From the NCBI RefSeq assembly GCF_964204645.1, contig NC_134035.1:12877951-12941950 (forward strand): a stretch of DNA of 64,000 nt, in the 5' to 3' direction. Shown here in pieces: positions 12,560-25,394 of this stretch. Within the stretch, counting starts at the first letter, position 1, and every line of letters starts with the position of its first letter. A program made the translations under genes and the position numbers. This DNA comes from Tubulanus polymorphus (lineage: Eukaryota > Nemertea > Palaeonemertea > Tubulaniformes > Tubulanidae). A model generated the notes under the pieces. It was not told the DNA's origin. It was given only the letters and a program-made list of their open reading frames with translations, and made no database searches.

Positions 12560-13830
12560 TTCTACAGCCAACCACAAGCTCAATACTACAATGACAAAAC
12601 ACAAAATATGAATAATGACATCATTTTTAAGACTCTTCACCAAAGATAAATTTCAACTCTACCTGATTTATAGTCAATTCAGAGTCACGACATCGACCTG
12701 GAGAAATTTGCTCAACACTTCCAGAACTTTGATGTTTCCCTTTCCTCTAGTATGACATGTCTTTACCAACAACGACCACAACAAACAGACAGACCACTGG
12801 CTACAACAGAAATACATGAAATAAAAGTAACCAGCTTCATTGAGTCTGCTGTTCCTACAATGAAATTCATATCGGGTTTAATCATACCTGATTTATAGTC
12901 AATTCAGACTCATGACTTGGACCTTGAGAAATTTGCTGAATGCTTCGTGAACTCCGATGTGTTCCTTTCCTCTCTACCAACAACCAACAAACAGACAAAC
13001 CACTGGCTACAAAAGAAATACATAGAATAAAAGTAACCAGCTTCATTAAGTCTGCTGTTCCTACAATGAAATTCATATCAAGTTCAATTATACCTGATTT
13101 ATAGTCAATTCAGACTCATGACTTGGACCTTGAGAAAGTTGCTGAACGCTTTGTGAACTTTGATGTGTTCCTTTCCTCTCTACCAACAACCAACAAACAG
13201 ACAAACCACTGGCTACAACAGAAATACATAGAATAAAAGTAACCAGCTTCATTAAGTCTGCTGTTCCTACAATGAAATTCATATCAAGTTCAATTATACC
13301 TGATTATAGTCAATTCAGACTTAAGACTTAAAAAAGAAAGTGCTCAGAACTCCAGCAACTTTAAGTATCTTCTTGAACTTTCTGTTTGATGTGGAGATTC
13401 CTCAGAATACCTTCGATTTCTACAGACAAACACTGAAAGAAGAAATTGTTCAGCATCTCTGATCTGATCTTCCTGTCATCTGATATTGTACAGCCAACCA
13501 CAAGCTCAATACTATAATGTACACAAAAAATGAATAATTCTTAAAAAAAGAAATTTCAATTTTACCTGATTTATAGTCAATTCAGACTCATGGCACCTTA
13601 AATACTGCTCTGCACAACTGGAACAATGTTCCCATCAATCCTTTGGTAATTCGTACTTGACGACCAAATCAATACACACTACAATAAGATAACATGCATT
13701 TATTACATGTTATAACTAACTTACCGTCCTAGTTGAAACATTCTTATCTAATAAACAATTTATAGCAATATATATTTTACCTGATTTATAGTCTTGACTT
13801 AGCGAAATTTCTCAGAACCTCAGAAACTTT
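12560..13830 (-). repeat. tandem exon-like units (about 206 bp) on the minus strand
   Basis: At least six units each end, on the minus strand, with ACTATAAATCAG or a close variant directly followed by a 5' splice-like gt(a/g) (donors near 12658, 12887, 13092, 13311, 13566 and 13790). Shortly downstream each has a 3' splice-like tract (for example tatttctgttgtag, tttgtcattgtag). The two best units (about 12882-13076 and 13088-13282) encode nearly identical short peptides with a hydrophobic start (MKLVTFILCISVVASG...). Exon-like pieces of about 119 bp are not a multiple of three, so a spliced non-coding transcript or alternative first exons fit better than one long protein. Whether it is transcribed is unknown. 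Confidence 0.45.
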
Positions 13831-14205
13831 CGGTATCATCTTGAACTTTCTGTTTGAGGGGTGGAGATTTCCTACGATCTCTGCTGACAACAGACACCAA
13901 TTCAACGCTTCTCTTTCTGGGACTTTCTTCTTCCTCTTTTCTCTCATTTTACTCATTAATATTTAACTATGCAACACTTTTCATTTTTTCAACATAATAA
14001 AATGGACATTATGTTTTTCTTTACATCATCGTTGTTGGAGATTGTACAAGAAATGACACAAACATACCTTCTTTAATTTTAAACTCACAGCTGTTTGTAA
14101 ATTATTTCCACACACAAAGATGGCATGCTGCATGCTGATCAATTTGTTTACCATGCGCATGGACCCGCGGGTGTGCCAGTGCTGTTTTGTGCAATCGATG
14201 CGTCG

Positions 14206-14330
14206 GTGCAAGTGCAAAGTGGGACGTCAAGTGCAAAGTGGGACGTCAAGTGCAAATTTGGACGTCAAATGCAAAGTGGGACGTCAAGTGCAAAATGGGA
14301 AGTCAGGTGCAAATTGGGATGTAAATTGTT
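14206..14330. repeat. 19-bp tandem repeat, about 6-7 copies
   Basis: Successive variants of gtgcaaagtgggacgtcaa. The unit contains GACGTC/TGACGT-like half sites, so the array is a row of possible CRE half sites; that role is only suggested. Confidence 0.9.
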
Positions 14331-14454
14331 TTCACCAGTGTTTACGATGATCAACCATCTTTCTGAAGATGTTTAAAGCAATTTGAATTCTAACAGTTTT
14401 TTACACTGTCGGCTCACAGATTTAGAAACGGGTTTACCTCATCATCAGAGTTAA

Positions 14455-14520
14455 GACAATTTTATCACTCCTTAAGTGGAGTAATATAATTATCACTCCT
14501 TAAGTGGAGTAATATAATCA
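14455..14520. repeat. two 34-bp direct copies containing cctta/taagg dyad
   Basis: The phrase ttatcactccttaagtggag is repeated directly. Each copy contains the near-palindrome cactccttaagtggagt. Confidence 0.8.
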
Positions 14521-14815
14521 AGTCACTAACAATTCAGTTTTGTCAATTCAAGAAGGGAAAGGGGGGAAGGCATTAAACCTCAATATCACCCCAGCCTTAA
14601 GTCACTTACAATTCAGTTTATGTCACAATTAACTTGACAATTCAAGAGGGGGAGGGATCACTAAATTTCAATTTTATCACAAACAATTGTTTAGCAGTGA
14701 TTTACCAACAGTGTTTTGTAACACGTAACTTCCATCAACACCTATTGAAGGAGGTCATCAGTGTTGTAACACACTGACAATTCTGTTCATTAGTCACGTT
14801 TCTACATGACAGTTC

Positions 14816-15535
14816 ACAACCTTCAGGTGCAAGGATCCTAAGTGAAGCTATCAAACAATAGCATCTTTGAGTATAACACTTTTAAAATGAGTAATGTGAT
14901 AATAATTTGCTGATACAATATATACAGAGAACCACACCAGCATTATTTCAATGATTCAACCACCACAAAGCTATCGATGGATAGCTGTTTTGAATATTTA
15001 TACATTTAAAACGTAAAGTCGCAATAAGGATGATCAGGAAACATGATCAATCCCATTTCACCGACATATATTACAATCTATACAATGTACCAACACCAGT
15101 AGCATTTCAATGATTCAACCACCACAAAGATATCGATGGATAGCTGCTTTGAATATTTATACATTTAAAACGTAATAAGTCGCAATAAGGACGATCAGGA
15201 AACATAATCAATCCCAATTCACCGCCATATATAACAATATATACACAGAACCAACACCAGTGACATTTCAAAGATTCAAAAACCACAAAGCTATCGATGG
15301 ATAGCTGCTTTGAATATTTATACATTTAAAACGTTAAGTCGCAATAAGGACGATCAGGAAACATGATCAATCCCATTTCACCGACATATATTACAATATA
15401 TACAATGTACCAACACCAGCGAAATTTCAAAGATTCAACCACCACAAAGCTATCGATGGATAGCTGTTTTGAATATTTATACATTAAAAACGTAAAGTCG
15501 CAATAAGGACGATCAGGGAGCAAACTCGCCAAAAC
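14816..15535. repeat. 159-bp tandem array, block 1
   Basis: The word ctatcgatggatagct, itself a dyad, recurs at about 14971, 15130, 15291 and 15450 (spacing 159-161). A leader (aacaaccttcaggtgcaagg) precedes the array and recurs at 16796 before block 2. Confidence 0.95.
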
Positions 15536-16795
15536 TCAATATCACCCCATAACAGAGTGTATCAATTAACACCCAGCAGCAAGCAGCAGTATTTAAGGTG
15601 GTCATCAGTGTTGTACCACACTGAAAATTCAGTTTGTTTGTCACGTTTCTACATGACAGTTGAAGAAGGAAGGAGGAGACTCCTGAACTCAATATCACCC
15701 CAAAACAGAGTGTATTTATTAACACGCTGCAGCAAGCAGCAGTATTAAAGGAGGTCATCAGTGTTGTAACACACTGACAATTCAGTTTGTTAGTCACGTT
15801 TCTACATGACAGTTGAAGAAGGAAGGAGGAGACTCCTGAACTCAATATCACCCCAAAACAGAGTGTATTAATTAACACCCAGCACCAAGCAGCAGTATTA
15901 AAGGAGGTCATCAGTGTTGTAACACACTGACAATTCAGTTCGTTTGTCATGTTTCTACATGACAGTTGAAGAAGGAAGCAGGAGACTCCTGAACTCAATA
16001 TCACCCCAAAACAGAGCCAGCAGCAAGCAGCAGTATTTAAGGAGGATGATTCATGATGTTATAATGTTTAATGTAATAATTCTTATTGTAATAATGTTTA
16101 ATGTAATAATTCAAGAAGTTCATGGAAGGTGGTAAGAATTTACACCCAGCAGCAAGCAGCAGTATTAAAGGAGGTCATCAGTGTTGTAACGCACTGACAA
16201 TTCAGTTCCTTTGTCACATTTCTACATGATAGTTGAAGAAGGAAGGAGAAGACTCCTGCGATCAATACCACCCCAAAACAGAGCCAGCAGCAAGCAGCAG
16301 TATTAAAGGAGGTCATCAGTGTTGTAACGCACTGACAATTCAGTTCATTTGTCACGTTTCTACATGACAGTTGAAGAAGGAAGGAGAAGACTCCTGCGAT
16401 CAATATCACCCCAAAACAGAGCCAGTAGCAAGCAGCAGTATTTAAGGAGGATGATTCATGATGTTATAATGTTTAATGTAATAATTCTTATTGTAATAAT
16501 GTTTAATGTAATAATTCAAGAAGTTCATGGAAGGTGGTAAGAATTAACACCCAGCAGCAAGCAGCAGTATTAAAGGAGGCCATCAGTGATGTAACACACT
16601 GAAAATTCAGTTTGTTTGTCACGTTTCTACATGACAGTTGTAGAAGGAAAGAGGAGACTCCTGAACTCAATATCACCCCAAAACAGAGTGTATTAATTAA
16701 CACGCAGCAGCAAGCAGCAGTATTAAAGGAGGTCATCAGTCTTGTAACACACTGACAAATCAGTTTGTTTGTCACGTTTCTATATGACAGTTAAC
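15535..16795. repeat. 153-bp tandem array, block 1, with longer composite units
   Basis: Units contain cagcagcaagcagcagtatt, gaggtcatcagtgttgtaac and gtcacgtttctacatgacag. Some units carry an extra segment of about 110 bp with gtttaatgtaataattc repeats (about 16035-16135 and 16440-16540). Confidence 0.95.
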
Positions 16796-17965
16796 AACCT
16801 TCAGGCGCAAGGAACCAAAGTGAAGCAATCAAACAATAGCATCTTTGAGTATAACACTTTTAAAATGCGTAATGTGATAATATTTGCTGATACAGTATAC
16901 ACAGAGAACCAACACCAGCATTATTTCAATGATTCAACCACCACAAAGCTATCGATGGATAGCTGTTTTGAATATTTATACATTTAAAACGTAAAGTCGC
17001 AATAAGGATGATCACAAAACATGATCAATCCCATTTCACCGACATATATTACAATCTATACAATGTACCAACACCAGCGACATTTCAAAGATTCAACCAC
17101 CACAAAGCTATCGATGGATAGCTGTTTTGAATATTTATACATTTAAAACGTAAAGTCGCAATAAGGATGATCACAAAACATGATCAATCCCATTTCACCG
17201 ACATATATTACAATCTATACAATGTACCAACACCAGCGACATTTCAAAGATTCAACCACCACAAAGCTATCGATGGATAGCTGTTTTGAATATTTATACA
17301 TTTAAAACGTTAAGTCGCAATAAGGATGATCACAAAACATGATCAATCCCATTTCACCGACATATATTACAATCTATACAATGTACCAACACCAGCGACA
17401 TTTCAAAGATTCAACCACCACAAAGCTATCGATGGATAGCTGCTTTGAATATTTATACATTTAAAACGTAAAGTCGCAAAAAGGACGATCACAAAACATG
17501 ATCAATCCAATTTCACTGACATATATTACAATCTATACAATGTACCAACACCAGTGACATTTCAAAGATTCAACCACCACAAAGCTATCGATGGATAGCT
17601 GCTTTGAATATTTATACATTTAAAACGTAAAGTCGCAAAAAGGACGATCACAAAACATGATCAATCCAATTTCACCGACATATATTACAATATATACAAT
17701 GTACCAACACCAGTGACATTTCAATGATTCAACCACCACAAAGCTATCGATGGATAGCTGTTTTGAATATTTATACATTTAAAACGTAAAGTCGCAATAA
17801 GGATCATCAGGAAACATGATCAATCCCATTTCACCGACATATATTACAATATATACAATGTACCAACACCAGCGACATTTCAATGATTCAACCACCACAA
17901 AGCTATCGATGGATAGCTGCTTTGAATATTTTTACATTTAAAACGTAAAGTCGCAATAAAGATGA
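16796..17965. repeat. 159-bp tandem array, block 2 (about 7 units)
   Basis: Same unit and same leader as block 1, longer array. Adjacent units differ at only a few positions, which points to recent homogenisation. Confidence 0.95.
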
Positions 17966-19780
17966 TCAGGGAGCAAAACTCACCAAAACTCAATATCACC
18001 CCATAACAGAGTGTATCAATTAACACGCAGCAGCAAGCAGCAGTATTTAAGGAGGTCATCAGTGTTGTACCACACTGAAAATTCAGTTGGTTTGTCACAT
18101 TTCTACATGACAGTTGAAGAAGGAAGGAGGAGACTCCTGCACTCAATATCACCCCTGAACAGAGTGTATTTATTAACACCCAGCAGCAAGCAGCAGTATT
18201 AAGGGAGGTCATCAGTGCTGTAACACACTGACAATTCAGTTTGTTAGTCACGTTTCTACATGACTGTTGAAGAAGGAAGGAGGAGACTCCTGCACTCAAT
18301 ATCACCCCTGAACAGAGTGTATTTATTAACACCCAGCAGCAAGCAGCAGTATTAAGGGAGGTCATCAGTGCTGTAACACACTGACAATTCAGTTTGTTAG
18401 TCACGTTTCTACATGACAATTGAAGAAGGAAGGAGGAGACTCCTGCACTCAATATCACCCCTGAACAGAGTGTATTTATTAACACCCAGCAGCAAGCAGC
18501 AGTATTAAGGGAGGTCATCAGTGCTGTAACACACTGACAATTCAGTTTGTTAGTCACGTTTCTACATGACAATTGAAGAAGGAAGGAGGAGACTCCTGCA
18601 CTCAATATCACCCCTGAACAGAGTGTATTTATTAACACCCAGCAGCAAGCAGCAGTATTACGGGAGGTCATCAGTGCTGTAACACACTGACAATTCAGTT
18701 TGTTAGTCACGTTTCTACATGACAGTTGAAGAAGGAAGGAGGAGACTCCTGAACTCAATATCACCCCAAAACAGAATGTATTAATTAACACCCAGCACCA
18801 AGCAGCAGTATTAAAGGAGGTCATCAGTGTTGTAACGCACTGACAATTCAGTTTGTTTGTCACGTTTCTACATGACAGTTGAAGAAGGGAGGAGAAGACT
18901 CCTGCGATCAATATCACCCCAAAACAGAGCCAGCAGTAAGCAGCAGTATTTAAGGAGGATGATTCATGATGCTATAATGTTTGATGTAATAATTCTTATT
19001 GTAATAATGTTTAATGTAATAATTCAAGAAGTTCATGGAAGGTGGTAAGAATTAACACCACCAGCAAGCAGCAGTATTAAAGGAGGCCATCAGTGTTGTA
19101 ACGCACTGACAATTCAGTTTGTTTGTCATGTTTCTACATGACAGTTGAAGAAGGAAGAAGACTCCTGCGATCAATATCACCCCAAAACAGAGCCAGCAGC
19201 AAGCAGCAGTATTTAAGGAGGATGATTCATGATGTTATAATGTTTAATGTAATAATTCTTATTGTAATAATGTTTAATGTAATAATTCAAGAAGTTCATG
19301 GAAGGTGGTAAGAATTAACACCCAGCAGCAAGCAGCAGTATTAAAGGAGGTCATCAGTGTTGTAACACACTGACAATTCAGTTCGTTTGTCACGTTTCTA
19401 CATGACAGTTGAAGAAGGAAGGAGAAGACTCCTGCGATCAATATCACCCCAAAACAGAGCCAGCAGCAAGCAGCAGTATTTAAGGAGGATGATTCATGAT
19501 GTTATAATGTTTAATGTAATAATTCTTATTGTAATAATGTTTAATGTAATAATTCAAGAAGTTCATGGAAGGTGGTAAGAATTAACACCCAGCAGCAAGC
19601 AGCAGTATTAAAGGAGGTCATCAGTGTTGTAACACACTGACAATTCAGTTCCTTTGTCACGTTTCTACATGACAGTTGAAGCAGGAAGGAGGAGTGTCCT
19701 GCACTCAATATCACCCCAAAACAGAGTGTATCAATTAACACCCAGCAGCAAGCAGCAGTATTAAAGGTGGTCATCAGTTA
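17966..19780. repeat. 153-bp tandem array, block 2, with composite units at its end
   Basis: Junction word gatcagggagcaaa is shared with block 1 (15511). Four almost identical 153-bp units lie at about 18160-18770. Because 153 is 51 codons, the minus strand stays open for 345 codons (18917-17880) as a 51-residue repeat. Composite units with the gtttaatgtaataattc segment return at about 18950-19580. Confidence 0.95.
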
Positions 19781-19985
19781 TGATTTAGCAGTAATTTACC
19801 CACAGTGTTTCTAACACTTAACTTTCATCACCACCGATTGATTTACCAGTAATTTACCCACAGTGTTTTGTAACACTTTACTTTCATCACTACCGATTGA
19901 TTTAGCAGTAATTTACCCACAGTGTTTTGTAACACTTAACTTTCATCACCATCAATTGATTTAGCAGTAATTGATCCATAGTTTG
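19781..19985. repeat. 58-bp tandem repeat, about 3 copies
   Basis: Variants of tttagcagtaatttacccac followed by agtgttttgtaacactt. A related single copy occurs at about 14690-14740. Confidence 0.85.
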
Positions 19986-20934
19986 AAATGCGCTGCATTC
20001 AATGAGCAATTTCAAACTTTTCTATTGAGGAAACCACAGCAAAAAACTAAAGGTATTCAAACAATACGTGTCTTATTTAATTGTTGATGAGAGAGGAGAG
20101 AGAGGAGAGGAGGCATGTACACCTAAACACAACGTTTAAAACTCAATATCACAACCAAAACAAGAGTTGAATGATAGCAAGCATCAGCAACATGTAGTTT
20201 TCAAATAAGGAAGTAATCAGTATTGTAAATCACATCTATTTAACAATTCAAGAAGGCAAGGGAAGGAGAAGAGACTCCAAAACTCAATATCACCCCTAGA
20301 ACAGAGTGGAATGAGCAACATGCAGTAGCAAACAACAGTATTTGCCGTAGTAGCAAACAACAGTATTTGCCATTTTTAAAGGAGAATAACGGAGTATCTT
20401 CTGTATTTGATATGCCATGCCACCACAAGATTTTAATTGTCTATGATTTTGATATTGTATATAAAAATGGCACGATATATCACCTCGTAGCAGAGGAAGG
20501 AGGTAGAACAAACCACAAGATCAGTACATCTATCAATGTTTCATTACATGTATCATTGTTTCAAGACACCCACTTGCAGTGTTTTGTAACAATTTACTTT
20601 CATTACCACCAATTGATTTGGCAGTAATTCATATTTCGTGATGAGAGAGAGGAGTCTAGTAGGAAATGTAGCGATACACCTATCAAAGATTTTTTACAAA
20701 TGCAAATCAGTTTATTCTAGACTATGGACGTTTGTAGCTGGAGGAGACAAACTGTATTCCAAATTGAAACCCTTATCCCTTTTAGCTTTTTCTTAGAGAG
20801 ATCGAACCCACAAAACGTCTGGCAAAGGCTTCCAACATTTTGATAACTGTTCGCGTAGAGCCAATGATAAAACCAGCATTTATCATCATCAAACACATCA
20901 TGTAAACTGAAAACCGCAAACCAGCAGTGAGAGG
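19986..20934. other. diverged remnants of the 153-bp family, otherwise no gene recognised
   Basis: The region 20230-20390 keeps the words actcaatatcacccc, agagtgga and agcaaacaacagtattt, showing decayed relatives of the flanking array. No coding signal. Confidence 0.5.
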
Positions 20935-21830
20935 AAGTATGCACAATCGATGAGATGATTGTTCATAGCTGCAACCAATGGAGTGAACTGCAACCAGTGA
21001 GGGGAAAGTATGCACAATCAATGAGATGATTGTTCATAGCTGCAACCAATGGAGTGAACTGCAACCAGTGAGGGGAAAGTATGCACAATCAATGAGATGA
21101 TTGTTCATAGCTGCAACCAATCAAGTGAACTGCAACAAGTGAGGGGAAAGTATGCTCAATCGATGAGATGATTGTTCATAGCTGCAACCGATCAAGTGAA
21201 CTGCAACCAGTGAGAGGAAAGTATGCACAATCAATGAGATGATTGTTCATAGTTGCAACCAATGGAGTGAACTGCAACCAGTGAGGGGAAAGTATGCACA
21301 ATCAATGAGATGATTGTTCATAGCTGCAACCAATCAAGTGAACTGCAACCAGTGAGAGGAAAATATGCACAATCAATGAGATGATTGTTCATAGTTGCAA
21401 CCAATGGAGTGAAATGCAACCAGTGAGGGGAAAGTATGCACAATCAATGAGATGATTGTTCATAGCTGCAACCAATGGAGAGAACTGCAACCAGTGAGGG
21501 GGAATTATATTTCAAACCAGTGAGGGGAAATTAGCTCAATCATTGAGATGATTGTTCAGCTGCAACCAATGGAGTGAACTGCAACCAGTGAGAGGAAATT
21601 ATATTTCAAACCAGTGAGGGGAAATACGCTCAATCATTGAGATGATTGTTCAGCTGCAACCAATGAAGTGACAACCAGTGAGGGGGAAGTATGCACAATC
21701 GATGAGATGATTGTTCATAGCTGCAACCAATGGAGTGAACTGCAACCAGTGAGGGGTAGGTATGCACAATCAATGAGATGATTTTTCATAACTGCAACCA
21801 ATGATGCTAAAGCATATTGCATACCAGTAA
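20935..21830. repeat. 71-bp tandem array, about 12 copies
   Basis: Unit marked by gcacaatcaatgagatgatt and gaactgcaaccagtgagggg. Copies near 21500-21650 have an inserted ttatatttcaaaccagtg variant. Confidence 0.95.
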
Positions 21831-22024
21831 TGGTAAAGTACACTCAATCATTTACAAACAAGTGATAGTTAACAAGCTAACAGATCAGAGATCACAGGAA
21901 GCAACGTCACTCCAATCCTTATTTCTTGACATATGATATAAAATGCTCTTCAGCCTGTGGCAAAATGTCTTCGATGTAAAACGCTTATTACTATATGCTT
22001 AACGAGTCTTCTCTCAAATATTAA

Positions 22025-22150
22025 TTCAAAAGGAGGAGGGACTTATCTAATGTAATGGTATCAATGCTACGAATGTATGTGAAAAGTGAAAAGTAATAGT
22101 TTGAAACCAAGATTGAATGCATTCATTCTGTTGTATTGAATAAAGTGAGA
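22025..22150. repeat. dispersed duplicate, partner at 23480-23625
   Basis: Both copies contain aggcgggact/aggagggact, then taatg...atatcaatgct, and end in gattgaatgcattcattctg. They flank the 42-bp, purine and 80-bp arrays, so the arrays lie between direct copies of one sequence. Confidence 0.75.
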
Positions 22151-22199
22151 TCCGATGAAAAAAACAAACTACTATCTACAAATTTACAATATCTAAAAG

Positions 22200-22385
22200 A
22201 AAATTAAAAAGAGAAATAAAAACGACTATTTACAAATTTACAATATTTACAAGAGAAATAAAAACTACTATTTACAAATTTACAATATTTACAAGAGAAA
22301 TAAAAACTACTATTTACAAATTTACAATATTTACAAGAGAAATAAAAACTACTATTTACAAATTTACAATATTTACAAGATAGAG
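22200..22385. repeat. 42-bp tandem repeat, about 4 copies
   Basis: Unit contains ctatttacaaatttacaata and agagaaataaaaac. Confidence 0.95.
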
Positions 22386-22745
22386 AGAAAGAGAGCGAAA
22401 GAGAGAGAGAGAGGAGAGTGAGGAGAGAGAGAGGAGGGAGAGAGGAGGAAGGATGAAGGAGAGGGGTGAGAGGAAGAAAGGAGAGAGAGGAGAGAGTTAG
22501 TGGGTTAAAGAAAGAGGAAGAGAGAGTTAGTGGGTTAGAGAAAGAGGGAGAGAGTTAGTGGGTTAGAGAAAGAGGAAGAGAGTTAGTGGGTTAGAGAGAG
22601 AGAGGGAAAGGATAGAGAGAGGGAAAGGATAGAGACAGAGAGGGATAGGATAGAGACAGAGAGGGAAAGGATAGAGACAGAGAGGGAAAGGATAGAGACA
22701 GAGAGGGAAAGGATAGAGACAGAGAGGGAAAGGATAGAGAAAGGT
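22386..22745. repeat. purine-rich (GA) tract with 21-bp and 27-bp subrepeats
   Basis: One strand is almost purely A/G for about 360 bp. It includes gagttagtgggttagagaaa units and five or six 21-bp agagacagagagggaaagg units. Such polypurine tracts can form triplex DNA; that is inference. Confidence 0.95.
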
Positions 22746-22825
22746 AGAAAAAGAAGGGGCGATAAAAACAATAAAACATATGGGTAAAAACAATAAAACA
22801 TATGGATAAAAACGGTTAAAAAGAG

Positions 22826-23250
22826 GCAGTTTAACGTCATACCTCAGGACAAATAGATAAAAATCACTGATAAAATGTATGGATAAAACGTATTGTTAAA
22901 AAGAGGCAGTTTAACGTCGTACCACAGGACAAATAGATAAAAATCACTGATAAAATGTATGGATAAAACGTATTGTTAAAAAGAGGCAGTTTAACGTCAT
23001 ACCACAGGACAAATAGATAAAAATCACTGATAAAATGTATGGATAAAACGTATTGTTAAAATGAGGCAGTTTAACGTCATACCACAGGACAAATAGATAA
23101 AAATCACTGATAAAATGTATGGATAAAACGTATTGTTAAAATGAGGCAGTTTAACGTCATACCACAGGACAAACAGATAAAAATCACTGATAAAATGTAT
23201 GGATAAAACATATTGTTAAAATGAGGCAGTTTAACGTCGTACCACAGGAC
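22826..23250. repeat. 80-bp tandem repeat, about 5 copies
   Basis: The word accacaggac falls at 22921, 23001, 23081 and 23161, exactly 80 bp apart. Units differ at single positions. Confidence 0.97.
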
Positions 23251-23479
23251 AACTTGAAAATAGAGGTACACTAGCAATGCTACTTATATGTTACTAGGTA
23301 CAGTATTTGAGACAATTCTATAAAACTGTATAATTATTTCAACCTCTTCAATACCAAATATCAATTCAACAATCATCTTTGAAAACGTTCGTAAGAAATA
23401 AAGCAACAAAACATAACGTAGCATTGAATTAATATTAATGTTATCAGAAGCTGAAAATCTGAAATCAACCATCAGCCAT

Positions 23480-23625
23480 AAATGAGGAGGCGGGACTAAT
23501 GCAATGAAATAATATCAATGCTCCAAATTTATAGGTTAAAATCTCGTTAAAACAATAGATGCAACAAGTGATATCAGTATCAAACTAAGATTGAATGCAT
23601 TCATTCTGTTGTTTTGAATATTAAA
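23480..23625. repeat. partner copy of 22025-22150
   Basis: See the first copy; 23700-23940 downstream is simply very AT-rich. Confidence 0.75.
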
Positions 23626-24154
23626 ATCATTCAATAGAATTCAAAATATTAATTATCAATTAAATCTATATCAAAATTTGCACTAAAATAGATGATTTGA
23701 TGTATAGATATTATGAAGTTTAGAAAATTAAAAAGTTTTAGGATTATATTTGAAATGTTTAGATAAAATTATTTATATTTTTCATTAAAATCTTAAGTTA
23801 AAAAGATATCTAAAAATATTTATAAGTAGAAATCAAAATCAATAAAAAAATCTAAAAAGAAATATAATATAAATATAAATAAAAAGCTATTTACATATTT
23901 ACAATATAAATATAATAATGTAAAAGTACGGATAAAATGTGTCGATCAATTTGAAGAAATATTTTGAATTATTTGTCAATCATAATCGGAACCCAAGTGA
24001 TTTCAGAATGGAATAACTGGGCCAGGCCAATCACTCACTCCATGATCATCAATTACTGGTACTACACAACCACAGAAAGAGTGGTTTTTACCGCGCGATA
24101 TATTAGGCCAGGTGCACCTCCCAATAATAATGCCGCCTATTATGTTTGGCTTTT

Positions 24155-24560
24155 TGTGTGTTGATATGTACATCGATACATCCTCAATCACCAGGGTTTT
24201 ATTGTCGCCCACCGAATTTCACGCTTACACAAACCCTGGTCACAAGCCCTTCATTGGTCTCTTACATTGTCCGAGATATCTCCAGTCGACAGGTTGCTGC
24301 TAAGCGGCCACTAGACTTTACATCTAGTCAATCAGATGTGTAGCAAATCTGCCGGCGAAAAACAACGCATCTGATTGGCTAGATATATAGACTGGTGGCC
24401 TCTCAGTGGCAACCTGACTACCCAAGCAATCTTGAACAACGTAATAGACCAATGAAGAGTTTGCGACCGGGGTTTGTCTTGGCATGAGCTTCGGCAGACG
24501 ACAATTAAAACCTGGCAAGTGAGGATGGCATTGATATATATTGAATAAAAAAGCTGCATG
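24155..24560. mobile_element. long imperfect palindrome, probable foldback/MITE element
   Basis: Two arms of about 200 bp are inverse complements around a centre near 24355. For example, cttcattggtctcttac (24248) pairs with the inverse at 24444-24460, and caatcagatg with catctgattg. No coding capacity and no clear target duplication. Confidence 0.8.
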
Positions 24561-25394
24561 TAAATATGAAATGTGTACGAGAACCTTGAAAGCAGTGAAA
24601 TAAGATATAAACTAGAGGTGCAGGGACACCATGCCCACTCGGTGAAATGCTTGACAATCTGACAATTTAGATATTTAATGCCCCCCCCCCCCCCGGTAAA
24701 CATAACAAAAACCAATGCTACAAATATGCAATTGATTGTGGTTATATGCATAAATACCAAAACTCATGGAAAAATTGTATGAATTCAATACCTCTGATGG
24801 GAAGAATAGAAAATGGGGTAAGACTGATTCTATGTAAGCGGTGTCCTATGACAATGCTAACAATTATCAAACATCATGACTGTAAGTTAAAGCAACCCAA
24901 TATTTCTAATAATGATGGGGGATAAATATCGGTATCAAACATCAAATGTTGGAGAAATCTTTGAAACCTCCCTTAAAAACTTCAAAAATGTGTAAAACTG
25001 CCAATTTTAGCGAACAAGAATGGCTACCAGTCAGCCATCTTGATATTCTGCCAGTCGAATAACGGATGAAAAGTGAATACACTAGCAAAAAGTGAAAAGC
25101 CTAAAAACTAAATAAAAGTTCTCTAACATTAACGAAAAAATACTAATTTAAAATTCCATTGTCTCATTAATTTATAATCTATTTCAGCGTAAAACCCTAG
25201 ATCCCTAAAATTAAGATAACATTAAAGATTATGTTTCAATGACCTGAGAGTATTGTATTATTAATCAATCTAATTAACTGCAAGTTCATCAAACAATAAA
25301 AAACCTAATCATCTATTCTATAACTAGTGATGTTACTTTCAGTAACAAGAAACAGGGGGGGTAATTAAAACTGCTGTTAACGCTAAAATATCCT
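24561..25394. other. no recognised feature; C14 homopolymer
   Basis: C14 run at 24681-24694. The rest is AT-rich without coding signal. Confidence 0.5.

Noticed and set aside
15513-16004. 163-codon minus-strand frame in the 153-bp array
   Set aside because: Neighbouring copies break the frame with composite units; no start or splice context.
15535-19780. Possible hammerhead ribozyme in the 153-bp unit (minus strand has ctgatga and gaaac words)
   Set aside because: The conserved words are about 100 bases apart and the bases next to them cannot form stems II and III.
22385-22745. CRISPR-like regular repeats
   Set aside because: Eukaryotic context and adjoining units without spacers; these are simple tandem repeats.
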